Assembly (NCBI RefSeq): GCF_022170825.1
Contig: NZ_CP081878.1
Location: forward strand, 2,754,001 to 2,818,000
Direction: 5' to 3'
Length of the DNA stretch: 64,000 nucleotides
From: Exiguobacterium acetylicum
GTDB lineage: Bacteria; Bacillota; Bacilli; Exiguobacteriales; Exiguobacteriaceae
Part shown: in pieces, positions 50,532-62,035 of the stretch
Numbering within the stretch: position 1 is the first letter of the stretch
Layout: the number at the start of each line of letters is the position of its first letter
The notes under the pieces: model-generated
Database searches by the model: none
The model's input: only the letters and a program-made list of their open reading frames with translations
What the model was told of the DNA's origin: nothing
Translations under genes and position numbers: made by a program

Positions 50532-53390
50532 ATGAGCTTCTTTAAAAAACGTGCTACTGAACGAACTGTGCCTGGGTCTTTAGATTTATACACACTGTCC
50601 GACGTCACTTATTTTTTGGAGAACCATCCGGATGCTGTCTATACGATGGATACAAAGGGTCACTTCATTTCCTTCAACAATAAATTTCCACTCATGCTCG
50701 GATACGATCGAGACAGCCTGAGGGAACTCCACTTCGAAACGTTTTTAAAGCCGAACGAAGTTGATCAGATCAAGCAGTTCAAGAAACGTGTCTATTCAGG
50801 CGAGACCGTCCACTTTACGACGATGGTCCGACACAAAGATGGACACTGGTTGACGCTGAACGTCACGAACATCCCGATTTACGATCAACGTGTCATCATC
50901 GGTCTCTACGGAATCGCCCGTGATATATCGCATCAGCAGGAAATCCGAAGTGATTACCAGCGTCTATTGATAAAAGACCGATTAACGAACGCCATCGAGG
51001 GTGTCAGTTTCGTTGAATACGTTCCAACATCAAAAGAAATTGTCGCGTCGCCCTCTCTCGCTACACTATTACAACTCTCCAAGAAACATTTAGTACGAAT
51101 GGACGCTTACGACTTTCTAGAAGAACTTCATCCAGAAGATCGAACAATTTTCCGAGAGCAAAGTCTTGCGCTTCATAAAGGTCAAATTCCGACCTTCTCG
51201 ATGCAGTTACGGATGGGACGAAGAGATCAGTTCCAAAAGATTGTTCACTGTGAAGGTGTCGTTCAGACGGATACGATTCCGAGTTCACTCCTCTTCATTC
51301 TCAAGGATGCGACACATCTCATCCAGCTCGAACAGGAACGGGATCTTGCCATCGCTTCCCTAAAGAAGTTTTTTACGTCCCTGCATACGACCGCTTACGA
51401 ACATCGTTATAGCGATAACACGGTGATTTTTCATGCTGTCGGTTTTCTTGAACCGTACACTGATTATCTCAGGCGAATCGAACAGGATCATCAACTGTGG
51501 ACGAAGCTCGTCTCAGCAGAAGATCTTGTCCTTATGAAGGAAGCATATCCAAAAATCCGACAAGGTGAAGTCGTGCGACTCGTCTATCGCTTGAATTATC
51601 CCGATCGTCAATTCTGGGTCGAGGAGACCTGCATCCCGATCATCGATTCACAGGGTGAGGTTCTTGGTCACTATGGTGTCTCGACCGATATCACCCGTCT
51701 GAAAGAACAACAACATGAAATTTGGCACCTTTCGATGCATGACCCGATTACCGATTTACCAAATCACGCTTTCACGTTAGAGCAAGTTCGTGAATTGTTG
51801 ACGCATCGTTCGCCGTTTACTTTATTAACAGTCACCTTCAACCAACATAGCCGTCTCGCTGAGCGATTTGGTCACGAGATTGGAGAAGAATGGATCCGAC
51901 AAACAAGTGCAGCCGTGAAAAAGCTTATCAAAAAAGAGGTATTTATAGGTCATCTATTTGGAGATAAATTCCTTATCATCTTAAAAGGTAAAATTGATGA
52001 AACACGGGCGATTGGACTCGCCAATCAATTGCTTGAGCTGACCCATCATCGGTTCGACGTCTTGTCCTATGAACTGTTTTCGAAAGTCTTCATCGGTATC
52101 ACTTATTCCGCCCATCATGATCATACGGCAGAAGAACTGATTAAACAGACATATACGGCACTACGCCGTGCTAAGTCGATTTCTAAGAGTAACTTCCAGT
52201 TCTATTCATCGAAACTCGACATCACGATGTATCGTCGTTATCAACTCGAACGCGATTTACGGCATGTCATAAAGAAGAACCAGCTATTCCTTGAGTACCA
52301 ACCGAAAGTCGATAGTTGGAGTGGACGTATCGTTGGTGCAGAAGCCTTGATCCGCTGGGACCACCCTGAATGGGGACGACTGGCACCAAAAGATTTCTTG
52401 TCCCTCTCAGAAGAAAGTGATCTCTATATCCACATCGGTGACTGGGTACTCGATCAAGCCTGCCGATTGATCCGTGATCTGCTCGATGAACAACCAGAAA
52501 ACGTCGTTCCGCTATCGATCAACTTATCACCGAAACGGCTATTTTACGGTGACTTTGCGAGTGTTGTCGAACAACACTTAAAAAAACATGGTGTTCCTGG
52601 TCATCTGTTAGAGATTGAATTACTCGAATCCGACGTACTGCTCGAAGGCGGACAAGTCCTCGAGACACTCGATCGTCTCGTTGATCTCGGTGTCAAACTC
52701 TCACTCGATGATTTCGGAACCGCCTATTCATCGATTTCTTACGTCCAGCGTTATCCGATTCATTGCCTGAAGATCGATCGTTCGTTTGCGATTCATGCCG
52801 AACATGATCCAAAGAGCCTCTCTGTCATTAAAAGTGTCATCTACATGGCGAAAGAGTTCGGTCTGACCGTCGTTGCAGAAGGCATCGAGAACATGCAACA
52901 GCTGAACCTGTACAGGGATCTAGAGTGTGACATGATTCAAGGCTATCTCTTCAGTAAACCGGTCGATATCGAGACGTTTAAGCAACTCCTTGAAAACGGC
53001 ACCCTTTATCCAAAAGATACGGGGACTGCTCCACCGAAGGAGCCGATTCTAAGTCTCCATGCGAAGGTGACGATTTCGAAGCTGAACGGACAGACGATTG
53101 AAGTAGGATCGTCTCCGATTTTGATCAATCGCTGTACGAATCGGACGATTGCCTTCTATTCTTCGATCCGTCTACCGGTGAAGCATAAATTAGAACTCTC
53201 ACTGCAACTGCATCACTTAACACATCCTGATATCTTCATTGAACCGACGTCGATTTCTGAACTTGATAACGGTCTCTTCTACTACGTCGCCGACTTCCAA
53301 GTCCGCGCCCTGTCGCTCATCGTCCAAGAACAGTTGAATCATTCCCAGCATTCCCGCGTCGATGACTTTTTCGAACAGTCGACTGTATGA
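50532..53390 (+). CDS. PAS-GGDEF(degenerate)-EAL cyclic-di-GMP phosphodiesterase
   Basis: 952 residues from ATG 50532 (GAGGTG upstream); the ATG at 50511 has no ribosome site. Three PAS domains (about 20-130, 140-255, 270-390), then a GGDEF domain whose signature is replaced by FGDKF (476-480), so cyclase activity is unlikely. An intact EAL domain follows (EALIRW with Glu604, NLSPKR, ELLES, LDDFGTAYSS, KIDRSF, AEGIE, QGYLFSKP) and should hydrolyse c-di-GMP. The final 110 residues form a beta-rich domain reminiscent of PilZ but without the RxxxR motif. Cytoplasmic. Divergent from flagellar genes, so a role in motility is plausible. Confidence 0.92.
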   Translation: MSFFKKRATERTVPGSLDLYTLSDVTYFLENHPDAVYTMDTKGHFISFNNKFPLMLGYDRDSLRELHFETFLKPNEVDQIKQFKKRVYSGETVHFTTMVRHKDGHWLTLNVTNIPIYDQRVIIGLYGIARDISHQQEIRSDYQRLLIKDRLTNAIEGVSFVEYVPTSKEIVASPSLATLLQLSKKHLVRMDAYDFLEELHPEDRTIFREQSLALHKGQIPTFSMQLRMGRRDQFQKIVHCEGVVQTDTIPSSLLFILKDATHLIQLEQERDLAIASLKKFFTSLHTTAYEHRYSDNTVIFHAVGFLEPYTDYLRRIEQDHQLWTKLVSAEDLVLMKEAYPKIRQGEVVRLVYRLNYPDRQFWVEETCIPIIDSQGEVLGHYGVSTDITRLKEQQHEIWHLSMHDPITDLPNHAFTLEQVRELLTHRSPFTLLTVTFNQHSRLAERFGHEIGEEWIRQTSAAVKKLIKKEVFIGHLFGDKFLIILKGKIDETRAIGLANQLLELTHHRFDVLSYELFSKVFIGITYSAHHDHTAEELIKQTYTALRRAKSISKSNFQFYSSKLDITMYRRYQLERDLRHVIKKNQLFLEYQPKVDSWSGRIVGAEALIRWDHPEWGRLAPKDFLSLSEESDLYIHIGDWVLDQACRLIRDLLDEQPENVVPLSINLSPKRLFYGDFASVVEQHLKKHGVPGHLLEIELLESDVLLEGGQVLETLDRLVDLGVKLSLDDFGTAYSSISYVQRYPIHCLKIDRSFAIHAEHDPKSLSVIKSVIYMAKEFGLTVVAEGIENMQQLNLYRDLECDMIQGYLFSKPVDIETFKQLLENGTLYPKDTGTAPPKEPILSLHAKVTISKLNGQTIEVGSSPILINRCTNRTIAFYSSIRLPVKHKLELSLQLHHLTHPDIFIEPTSISELDNGLFYYVADFQVRALSLIVQEQLNHSQHSRVDDFFEQSTV

Positions 53391-53434
53391 AAAAAGCTTC
53401 CGTCCCCTCAAGCAAAAGGGAACGGAAGCTTTTT
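53391..53434. terminator. Bidirectional terminator
   Basis: A long stem AAAAAGCTTCCGT-x-CCCT / AGGG-x-ACGGAAGCTTTTT between the converging phosphodiesterase and MFS genes. Confidence 0.9.
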
Positions 53435-53435
53435 C

Positions 53436-54635
53436 TTAGTTATTCGGATTTTTATTCAAGACAGCGGTTTGTGTCCGCTCAAGTACGGCATTCGTGATGA
53501 CGATTAGACCAGTAAAGAGGAACAGCGCTTCAAAACCGAAGTGTCCAGCGATCTGTCCACCTGCTAGTGGTCCGAGGAAGTTCCCCATGAACTGCGCGGA
53601 CTGATTGTACCCGAAGATACGTCCTGACGCATTCGCTGGTGTATTCTTCCGAAGCAACGCTTGTACCGATGGCATCAGTGCTGCTGTCGCAAAACCAATT
53701 CCCATCCGTAAGACAATCAATTGACTAGTATCTGTGACGAATGCTTGCGGAATCAAGAAGGCAGCAAAGACAAGTAACGCAAAGAACAAGACGCGTTCTG
53801 CCCCAATCTTATCTGAGAGACGACCGAGTCGTTGTGCTGCAATCAATGCGGCGATCCCAGGTGCAGAGGCGACGATCCCGGACAATAACGCAAGACGTTC
53901 TGTCCCCGGACTGAGTTCCCGGACGTACAGCGACAGAATCGGACTAATTGATTGTGCCGCGAACTGAATCAGGAACGTCGTCAAAAACAAACTTAAGATA
54001 AGTTCTGGATGACGAAGCGACTGGATAATTTCTTTCGCGGACGCCATTTTTTTAACTTCCATTGGGACGAATTCTTCTTTAACTAAGAAGTATGTCACGA
54101 GGAAGGTAATGAAGAGCGGAACGCTCGTAAAGAGAAAAACGGGTCGAAGCCCAACAACGTCGGCGAGGAATCCTCCGATGAGAGGTCCTAGCAATCCACC
54201 GGCAATCCCACCGGTCGACAGGGTGCCGAGCGCCCAGCCACTTTTCTCTTTTGGGGTTTGGGAAGCAACGAGTGTAATCCCGGCTGAAATGAATCCGGAT
54301 ACAGCTCCCATGACAAGACGTAAGAATACGAGTTGATAGACGTCTTGGACAAAACTAATTAAGAACATGACAATCGACATACCAAGGCTTGCTCGAAGTA
54401 ACATGAGCTTACGACCTTTTCGGTCGGCGAGACGACCCCAGATTGGTGAGACGATCGCAGCGACGAGGAAGGTCGCACCAAAGGCGATTCCGGACCAGGT
54501 TGTAATATCTTGTCGGCTGTCGACACCGAGTTCTTCAATGAATAAGGGCAAAAACGGTAAAACGAGACTGAGGGCTGCAGCGGTCAAAAAACTACCGAAC
54601 CAGACGACGACTAAATTTCTTTTCCACAATGGCAT
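53436..54635 (-). CDS. MFS drug/metabolite efflux transporter (DHA1, MdtG/Bmr-like)
   Basis: 399 residues from ATG 54635 (AAGGAAG about 10 nt upstream); the longer frame runs through the promoter. Twelve predicted membrane helices. The MFS loop motif GRLADRKGRKLMLLRA lies after helix 2, and the helix-5 pattern GGIAGGLLGPLIGG is the antiporter motif C of efflux pumps. It probably exports a drug or toxic compound with proton exchange; substrate unknown. Its promoter contains a palindromic operator. Confidence 0.9.
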   Translation of the reverse strand: MPLWKRNLVVVWFGSFLTAAALSLVLPFLPLFIEELGVDSRQDITTWSGIAFGATFLVAAIVSPIWGRLADRKGRKLMLLRASLGMSIVMFLISFVQDVYQLVFLRLVMGAVSGFISAGITLVASQTPKEKSGWALGTLSTGGIAGGLLGPLIGGFLADVVGLRPVFLFTSVPLFITFLVTYFLVKEEFVPMEVKKMASAKEIIQSLRHPELILSLFLTTFLIQFAAQSISPILSLYVRELSPGTERLALLSGIVASAPGIAALIAAQRLGRLSDKIGAERVLFFALLVFAAFLIPQAFVTDTSQLIVLRMGIGFATAALMPSVQALLRKNTPANASGRIFGYNQSAQFMGNFLGPLAGGQIAGHFGFEALFLFTGLIVITNAVLERTQTAVLNKNPNN

Positions 54636-54686
54636 TGTGGTATCACTTCCTTTTAATTGACAATTCGTTTCAATACAACAACTTTT

Positions 54687-54715
54687 AATATACACTTCAC
54701 ATTGTGAAATGTCTA
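54687..54715 (-). promoter_or_regulatory. MFS gene promoter with palindromic operator in the spacer
   Basis: On the minus strand -35 TAGACA (54715-54710), exactly 17 nt, then -10 TATATT (54692-54687). The perfect palindrome TTCACATTGTGAA (54696-54708) fills the spacer. A repressor bound here would exclude RNA polymerase, typical of TetR- or MarR-type control of efflux genes. No regulator gene is adjacent. Confidence 0.7.
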
Positions 54716-54815
54716 GGATTTGAACTGTCAAAGTGTAGAACGGGACCTTTGATGCATATAAGCTAGTGCACTACGACCGATAGTAAGGTAATCCACACGA
54801 AGGAGTGAAATTGAA

Positions 54816-55685
54816 ATGAAACGCTTTTTGATTAGCGTAGTCTGTCTATCGTTACTTCAATTCGGACTACCACTCAAGAGTTCAGCTGCCGTTTCCGTCA
54901 CTCGTCACACGGTCATCTGGTCCATCCCAGAGGCCAAATCCATTTCAACGAAGATCAATCAGCTGGCAAACAGACAGATGAAACGTGTCTATCTGCATGT
55001 CGCTGTCGAGGGTGACCGTACTCTCTACCGAACATTCGTTGAAAAAGCACATGCTGTTGGAATTGAAGTTTATTTCCTGTTCGGACAGCCACGCTGGATT
55101 ACAAACGAAGGAACGACAGCTCGACCAAACGTTGAAGATCCACTTGCCTGGATCTCGACCTATCAAATGGAAACGATTAGTCATCCGGACGGCATCAGTG
55201 TCGATCTCGAACCGTATGCCTTACCGGAATGGGAGACGAACCAGCCAGGTATCATCGCCTCCTATGAGCGGATTTTACTCGCCTTCCGTGAGAAAGCATC
55301 TGCTGAAGGCTTACCGCTGCAACTGTTCCTGCCGTTCTGGTTCCATACGATTCAGGACGTCAATGGTCGCTCTCTCAGTGAGTGGGCAATGGAACTCGCT
55401 GACGAAGTCACGTTGATGAGTTACCGGACCGTTTACGGTGGAGGTAATGGACTCGGCGCCATCACGATGACGGATGCGCTTTATGCTGCGAGTCACGGGC
55501 ATCGTCTTTCGTATGCGATCGAATTCACCGAACTTCCGGAAACACCAGACATCACGTTCTACGGCAAAACACGGACGCAGTTGAATCAACTCGTCAATCA
55601 AACGATGGCAAGTTCACTGCCACCAAGTGCAATCGTCTATCATGATTTTGAAGCGTACCAAGCGTTCATGCGTAGTACGCAGTAA
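54816..55685 (+). CDS. Secreted TIM-barrel-like (glycoside-hydrolase-like) protein
   Basis: 289 residues. Signal peptide (about 1-24, SSA-A). Beta-alpha repeats suggest a TIM barrel: KRVYLHVAVEGD, GIEVYFLFGQPRW, DGISVDLEPYALPEW (the acidic DLEP at the end of a strand resembles the catalytic strand of GH18/GH25-like enzymes), LFLPFWFHTI, EVTLMSYRTVYGG and AIEFTELPETPDITFYGK. The two acidic residues could be catalytic. Substrate unknown. AAGGAG upstream. It is divergent from the MFS gene. Confidence 0.72.
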   Translation: MKRFLISVVCLSLLQFGLPLKSSAAVSVTRHTVIWSIPEAKSISTKINQLANRQMKRVYLHVAVEGDRTLYRTFVEKAHAVGIEVYFLFGQPRWITNEGTTARPNVEDPLAWISTYQMETISHPDGISVDLEPYALPEWETNQPGIIASYERILLAFREKASAEGLPLQLFLPFWFHTIQDVNGRSLSEWAMELADEVTLMSYRTVYGGGNGLGAITMTDALYAASHGHRLSYAIEFTELPETPDITFYGKTRTQLNQLVNQTMASSLPPSAIVYHDFEAYQAFMRSTQ

Positions 55686-55703
55686 GGACCAATAGGTTCA
55701 GCA

Positions 55704-55868
55704 TACGAAGAGGCTTGCTACCATTAATCCGACTCCTACAGGAAAAAGCGCAATTTTTTGCGCTGTTAGAGACAAACAAGACCCGGGTTCACTGTTATCC
55801 GAACAGTGAAGACTGGCTTGTGTCTCGCCTGAGGAAAGCGGATAAATGGGGCAAGCCTCTCTTTTCTT
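55704..55868 (+). ncRNA. Candidate structured non-coding RNA
   Basis: Between two convergent genes, no protein frame is credible but base-pairing is extensive. The closing stem pairs 55709-55718 (AGAGGCTTGC) with 55851-55860 (GCAAGCCTCT), extended by CCATT/AATGG (55721-55725 with 55845-55849) and ATCC/GGAT (55727-55730 with 55840-55843). Inside are a hairpin AGCGCAA/TTGCGCT (55747-55764) and a long arm GAGACA/TGTCTC (55769-55826) capped by TTCACTGTT/AACAGTGAA (55788-55810). A pyrimidine tract (CTTTTCTTT) follows the closing stem, as at a terminator. I do not recognise the family; a closed stem with internal arms is loosely 6S-like. Its promoter would lie in the end of the upstream gene and is not obvious. 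Confidence 0.55.
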
Positions 55869-55879
55869 TAATATCGTCA

Positions 55880-55922
55880 AAAAATGAAAAAGTGGTTCCT
55901 CTCGTCATTGAGAAGAACCATC
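55880..55922 (-). terminator. Terminator of mbl
   Basis: The stem TGGTTC-x-TCTC / GAGA-x-GAACCA with a 6-nt loop; T-rich run on the minus strand. Confidence 0.78.
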
Positions 55923-55943
55923 TTTTAATCACTCTCGATTTTC

Positions 55944-56924
55944 TTACTTCCCAAGATTGTCGAGCATGATTCCTGTACCGCGTGCGACACATAACATCGG
56001 ATCTTCTGCGATCAGAACTGGTAGACCGAGTTCTTTTGCAAGTAACTGATCGATTCCGTCAAGGAGTGCACCCCCACCCGTCAAGATGATGCCACGGTCG
56101 ATGATGTCCGCTGCAAGCTCTGGTGGTGTCTTTTCAAGCACCCGCTTCGTTGCTTCGACGATCTCCATCGCTGCTTCCGCAAGTGCCTCATGCATCTCTT
56201 CCGATGTCACCGTGATGTTGTGCGGTAAGCCCGTTACAAGATTTCGTCCACGGATATCCATCTGTTCGCTACGTCCGTCTTCTGATACAGTAGCAACCGT
56301 CGTCTTGACCGCTTGCGCCGTCCGTTCCCCAATGATCAACTTATGCGTATCCTTAATCGAACGAATGATGTCATGATCAAACCGATCCCCTGCGACCTTA
56401 ATCGTCTCACCGCATACGATATCACCCATCGAGAGCACAGCGACGTCTGTCGTCCCACCACCGATATCAATGACCATGTGCCCTGCTGGCATCCAAATGT
56501 CCATACCGGCACCGACTGCTGCGACCTTCGGCTCGACTTCAAGGAAGACCGTCTTTGCGCCTGACTTTTCACCAGCTTGACGAATCGCCTTTGCCTCAAC
56601 CGTCGTGATGCTTGCTGGTGTACAGATCAACATACGTACCCCACCGAACATCTTACGGACTTCAATCTTATCGATGAAATGGCGAAGCATCGCTTCCGTC
56701 ATTTCGAAATCGGCAATGACGCCGTCTTGAAGTGGTCGGATCGCCACGATGTTCCCCGGTGTCCGCCCTACCATCAAATGTGCTTCCGTACCTACCGCAT
56801 GAATCTTACCTGTTGCCTTATCGATCGCGACGACCGATGGCTCATCGAGGACGATGCCTCTCCCTTTGACATGAATGACGACATTCGCCGTCCCTAAGTC
56901 GATTCCGATATCTCTTGAAAACAT
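55944..56924 (-). CDS. mbl: MreB-like actin homologue Mbl
   Basis: 326 residues, full length. Actin-fold nucleotide motifs: DIGIDLGTANVVIHVKGRG, PSVVAID, MVGRTPGNIVAIRPL, LICTPASIT, VIDIGGGTTDVAV and ILTGGGALLDGID. It organises lateral wall synthesis as a membrane-associated filament. Gene position (murA upstream, flagellar rod genes beyond) and length favour Mbl over MreB. Bacillus has spoIIID just upstream of mbl; here there is no such gene. AAGGAG lies 10 nt before ATG. Confidence 0.93.
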   Translation of the reverse strand: MFSRDIGIDLGTANVVIHVKGRGIVLDEPSVVAIDKATGKIHAVGTEAHLMVGRTPGNIVAIRPLQDGVIADFEMTEAMLRHFIDKIEVRKMFGGVRMLICTPASITTVEAKAIRQAGEKSGAKTVFLEVEPKVAAVGAGMDIWMPAGHMVIDIGGGTTDVAVLSMGDIVCGETIKVAGDRFDHDIIRSIKDTHKLIIGERTAQAVKTTVATVSEDGRSEQMDIRGRNLVTGLPHNITVTSEEMHEALAEAAMEIVEATKRVLEKTPPELAADIIDRGIILTGGGALLDGIDQLLAKELGLPVLIAEDPMLCVARGTGIMLDNLGK

Positions 56925-57070
56925 CTCGTGTGCTCTCCTTTACCCACTGGCTATTCTTCCAAAATATAGAACGTCGTTTGGACGTCTAACCCATTTATGT
57001 ATACATACCTTTCAATTCTAGCATACGCCTCATCACGAAACGACTTTCTTTTTTAGCTTTTCTGATTTCA

Positions 57071-57096
57071 TTGTCGTCTTTTTAAAAAGACGACAA
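57071..57096. repeat. Perfect 26-bp palindrome between murA and mbl
   Basis: Both 13-nt arms are fully complementary with no loop (left arm TTGTCGTCTTTTT). It is directly downstream of the murA terminator, in the leader of mbl. It could be a second terminator element or an operator for mbl. Confidence 0.85.
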
Positions 57097-57131
57097 AAAG
57101 AGCACCATCTCACAAATGAGATGATGCTCTT
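57095..57131 (-). terminator. Terminator of murA
   Basis: The stem AGAGCA-x-CATCTC / GAGATG-x-TGCTCT, 6-nt loop, then T-rich minus-strand sequence. Confidence 0.85.
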
Positions 57132-57141
57132 GAATGAGTGC

Positions 57142-58446
57142 TTAGAGTTTTGTTGCAGCTGTTTCTTCAACGACTGCTACTTCTTCTGTTACACGTTCTA
57201 CATCAGCACCAAGTGCTTGTAGCTTAAGGTGGAAGTCAACGTATCCACGATCGATGTGGTGAAGTGCACCGACGCGTGTTTCACCTTCAGCAATCAATCC
57301 TGCTGTGACGAGTGCTGCACCTGAGCGAAGGTCTGTTGAAAGCACTTCTGCCCCTTGCAGTTGCACGCCACCGTTGATGATCGATGAACGACCTTCAATC
57401 TTGATGTCAGCGTTCATACGACGGAATTCTTCAACATGCATGAAGCGGTTTTCGAAGACTGTTTCCGTGATAACTGACGTTCCGCCTGCTTTGAGGACGA
57501 GTGCCATCATTTGTGCTTGAACGTCCGTCGGGAAACCTGGGTGTGGCATCGTCTTGACGTCAACAGCTTCGAGTTTCGCTGGACCGACGACACGGAGACC
57601 TTCTTCTGTATCCGTGATCTTAACGCCCATCTCTTCCATCTTCGAGATGAGTGGACGAAGGTGTTCACGCTCGGCACCGATGACTTCGACGTCACCTTCA
57701 GTGATTGCTGCTGCGATCATGAACGTACCTGCTTCGATTCGGTCAGGAATGACGTAGTGTGTTGCACCGTGTAATTTCTCGACGCCTTCGATGCGGATCG
57801 TTTCTGTACCTGCACCGCGGACTTTTGCGCCCATTGCGTTCAAGAAGTTCGCAAGGTCAACGATTTCTGGTTCTTTTGCAACGTTCTCGATGACTGTCGT
57901 TCCTTCTGCGAGTGTTGCAGCCATCATGATGTTTTCTGTCGCACCGACAGATGGGAAGTCGAGGTAGATTTTTGCACCTTGGAGGCGACCGTCGACATGG
58001 GCTTCAACGAATCCGTTTCCGATGATCGTTTTTGCGCCCATCGCTTCGAATCCTTTCAAGTGAAGGTCGATTGGACGTGAACCAATTGCACAACCACCTG
58101 GCATCGCGACACGTGCGCGACCGAGGCGTGCAAGTAATGGTCCCATGACGAGAATCGAAGCCCGCATTTTGCGAACGTATTCGAGTGGAGCTTCGTCTTT
58201 GAGATTCGGCTCTGCATTGACCGTCACCGTGTTCGCTTCTGCGTCGAACTCGACTTCTGCGTTCAAGTTGCGTAAGACGTTATTGATTGTATAGACGTCT
58301 GCTAGACGTGGTACGTTTTGAAGAACGGATTGTCCCTCTGATGCAAGCAATGTCGCGACGAGTGTTTTTAAGACCGCGTTCTTTGCACCTTCTACTTTGA
58401 CTGTTCCAGCTAATTTACGTCCGCCACGGACAACGATTTTTTCCAT
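57142..58446 (-). CDS. murA: UDP-N-acetylglucosamine 1-carboxyvinyltransferase
   Basis: 434 residues from ATG 58446 (AGGAG at 8 nt). EPSP-synthase fold with [38 protein letters not shown] and the active-site loop [15 protein letters not shown], whose Cys is the fosfomycin target. It catalyses the first committed step of peptidoglycan synthesis. Next to the DUF1146 gene and the atp operon as in Bacillus (murAA). Confidence 0.96.
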   Translation of the reverse strand: MEKIVVRGGRKLAGTVKVEGAKNAVLKTLVATLLASEGQSVLQNVPRLADVYTINNVLRNLNAEVEFDAEANTVTVNAEPNLKDEAPLEYVRKMRASILVMGPLLARLGRARVAMPGGCAIGSRPIDLHLKGFEAMGAKTIIGNGFVEAHVDGRLQGAKIYLDFPSVGATENIMMAATLAEGTTVIENVAKEPEIVDLANFLNAMGAKVRGAGTETIRIEGVEKLHGATHYVIPDRIEAGTFMIAAAITEGDVEVIGAEREHLRPLISKMEEMGVKITDTEEGLRVVGPAKLEAVDVKTMPHPGFPTDVQAQMMALVLKAGGTSVITETVFENRFMHVEEFRRMNADIKIEGRSSIINGGVQLQGAEVLSTDLRSGAALVTAGLIAEGETRVGALHHIDRGYVDFHLKLQALGADVERVTEEVAVVEETAATKL

Positions 58447-58697
58447 TCTCCCTACTCCTCTACTTCGTTTCTGTTCTAGTATGTTCAATTCGTGATTGGT
58501 GAGGATCATAGTTGGAATTCAACGAATGTTAGAAAAGAAACTTCCCTATAGTTGATCTCTTACTCCAAAGCCAATACGACGTTTCGATTGTAATGTTAGA
58601 TGATTGCTAAATGACTGTGTTCTTTCATTAAAAGAGCAGTGTCCTGTTCCATGTTAAAACAAATTACCATTTCAGGGTTTACAATGCAGTTACAAGT

Positions 58698-58931
58698 TCA
58701 CCCGATTAAAAACTGAAGACGTTGTGCAAAGCCGGCATAATCCAGTAAAAAGCGAGCGACAATCGACCCGAGTGCAATCGCAAGAATCGTTCGTAAGGCT
58801 ACCGCATGCGGTCCTTTAGGATGTTGCAGGATTTTCTCCCATTTGACTGGTAACAAGGACCACCAAGCGAGTAAAATCGCCACGATGTAGACTAGCATAC
58901 TAACTAACGCACTCACACCAATAGATGTCAC
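58698..58931 (-). CDS. DUF1146 (YwzB-like) small membrane protein
   Basis: 77 residues from GTG 58931 with GAGGTG 8 nt upstream. Two membrane helices (about 6-26 and 46-66) joined by a basic loop PVKWEKILQHPKGPHAVALR, characteristic of the DUF1146/YwzB family that lies between atpC and murA in Bacillus. Function unknown. Confidence 0.85.
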   Translation of the reverse strand: MTSIGVSALVSMLVYIVAILLAWWSLLPVKWEKILQHPKGPHAVALRTILAIALGSIVARFLLDYAGFAQRLQFLIG

Positions 58932-59206
58932 TTTCGTTGCACCTCTTCTTCATAGTTTCTTCAACTCTACTATGATTTCATAAAATGAATGATTGCGCAA
59001 ACAAAAAAGAACACGCTGAATTAATTTTAGCGTATAAAATATATTTATTGAAGATAAATTTGGTCTTCTACACAAAAAAGGTTGAAGAATTCGTGAAGAC
59101 GAGGCATATAATGTACTTTTACATTTTTCCAGTATGTTAAACCTGTATCTTTTAGCGTATTGCGAAAACGGTTGCCATACGATCAATCATTGATGTTTCG
59201 TACAAA
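58932..59206 (-). promoter_or_regulatory. AT-rich intergenic region between the atp operon and DUF1146 gene
   Basis: No credible gene; the short leftward frame at 58950-59186 has no ribosome site or family traits. It contains an 11-nt direct repeat TTTTAGCGTAT (59025-59035 and 59150-59160). The promoter of the DUF1146 gene must lie here, but I see no strong -35/-10 pair. Confidence 0.4.
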
Positions 59207-59240
59207 AAAACCCCGATTCCGCGAACGGAACCGGGGTTTC
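59207..59240 (-). terminator. Terminator of the atp operon
   Basis: The stem AAACCCCG-x-TTCCG / CGGAA-x-CGGGGTTT, 3-nt loop, followed by T residues on the minus strand. Confidence 0.92.
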
Positions 59241-59246
59241 ATCAAA

Positions 59247-59660
59247 TCAATCGCGACCGTAGTCTTTCAAGCTGAGACGGTTAACTGCTCGTTTCAGTGA
59301 AAGTTCAGCACGCTTGAATTCGAGTTCTGATAATTTCGTGTCCTGGAGACGACGTTCTGCACGAACCTTCGCAGCTGCAGCACGGTCGTAGTCGACCTTG
59401 TCTGCTTGCTCCGCAGTTTCCGCAAGAACCGTTACAGTATCCTGGCGCACTTCCATAAAGCCACCGCTGATAGCGATCAACGTGCGTCCGCCATCTTCGT
59501 GGCGCAACTTCAAGATGCTGATATCGAGTGGTGTTACGAGTGGGACGTGGTGCGGGAGAACCCCGATCTCACCAGAAATCGTCTTCGCAACGACCATACG
59601 GATATCGCCATCATACACTTCGCCATCCGGGGTGACGATATTGACATGAAGTGTGTTCAT
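59247..59660 (-). CDS. atpC: ATP synthase F1 epsilon subunit
   Basis: 137 residues. Beta-sandwich N-terminal domain ([52 protein letters not shown]) and a C-terminal helical hairpin ([19 protein letters not shown]) that can inhibit the rotor. Last gene of the operon, 26 nt after atpD. Confidence 0.96.
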   Translation of the reverse strand: MNTLHVNIVTPDGEVYDGDIRMVVAKTISGEIGVLPHHVPLVTPLDISILKLRHEDGGRTLIAISGGFMEVRQDTVTVLAETAEQADKVDYDRAAAAKVRAERRLQDTKLSELEFKRAELSLKRAVNRLSLKDYGRD

Positions 59661-59686
59661 CTCAAGTCCCCCTTATGCTTTGTCAC

Positions 59687-61120
<1,434 letters not shown>

Positions 61121-61141
61121 CTATCGTTACGTCAGTCGGGA

Positions 61142-61999
<858 letters not shown>

Positions 62000-62035
62000 T
62001 CACCACCTTGTTAGTATCAAGAGCGTTCCGCCGGA

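Noticed and set aside
58950-59186. Leftward 78-codon frame between the DUF1146 gene and the atp operon
   Set aside because: No ribosome site, AT-rich random composition, and it covers the probable promoter of the DUF1146 gene.
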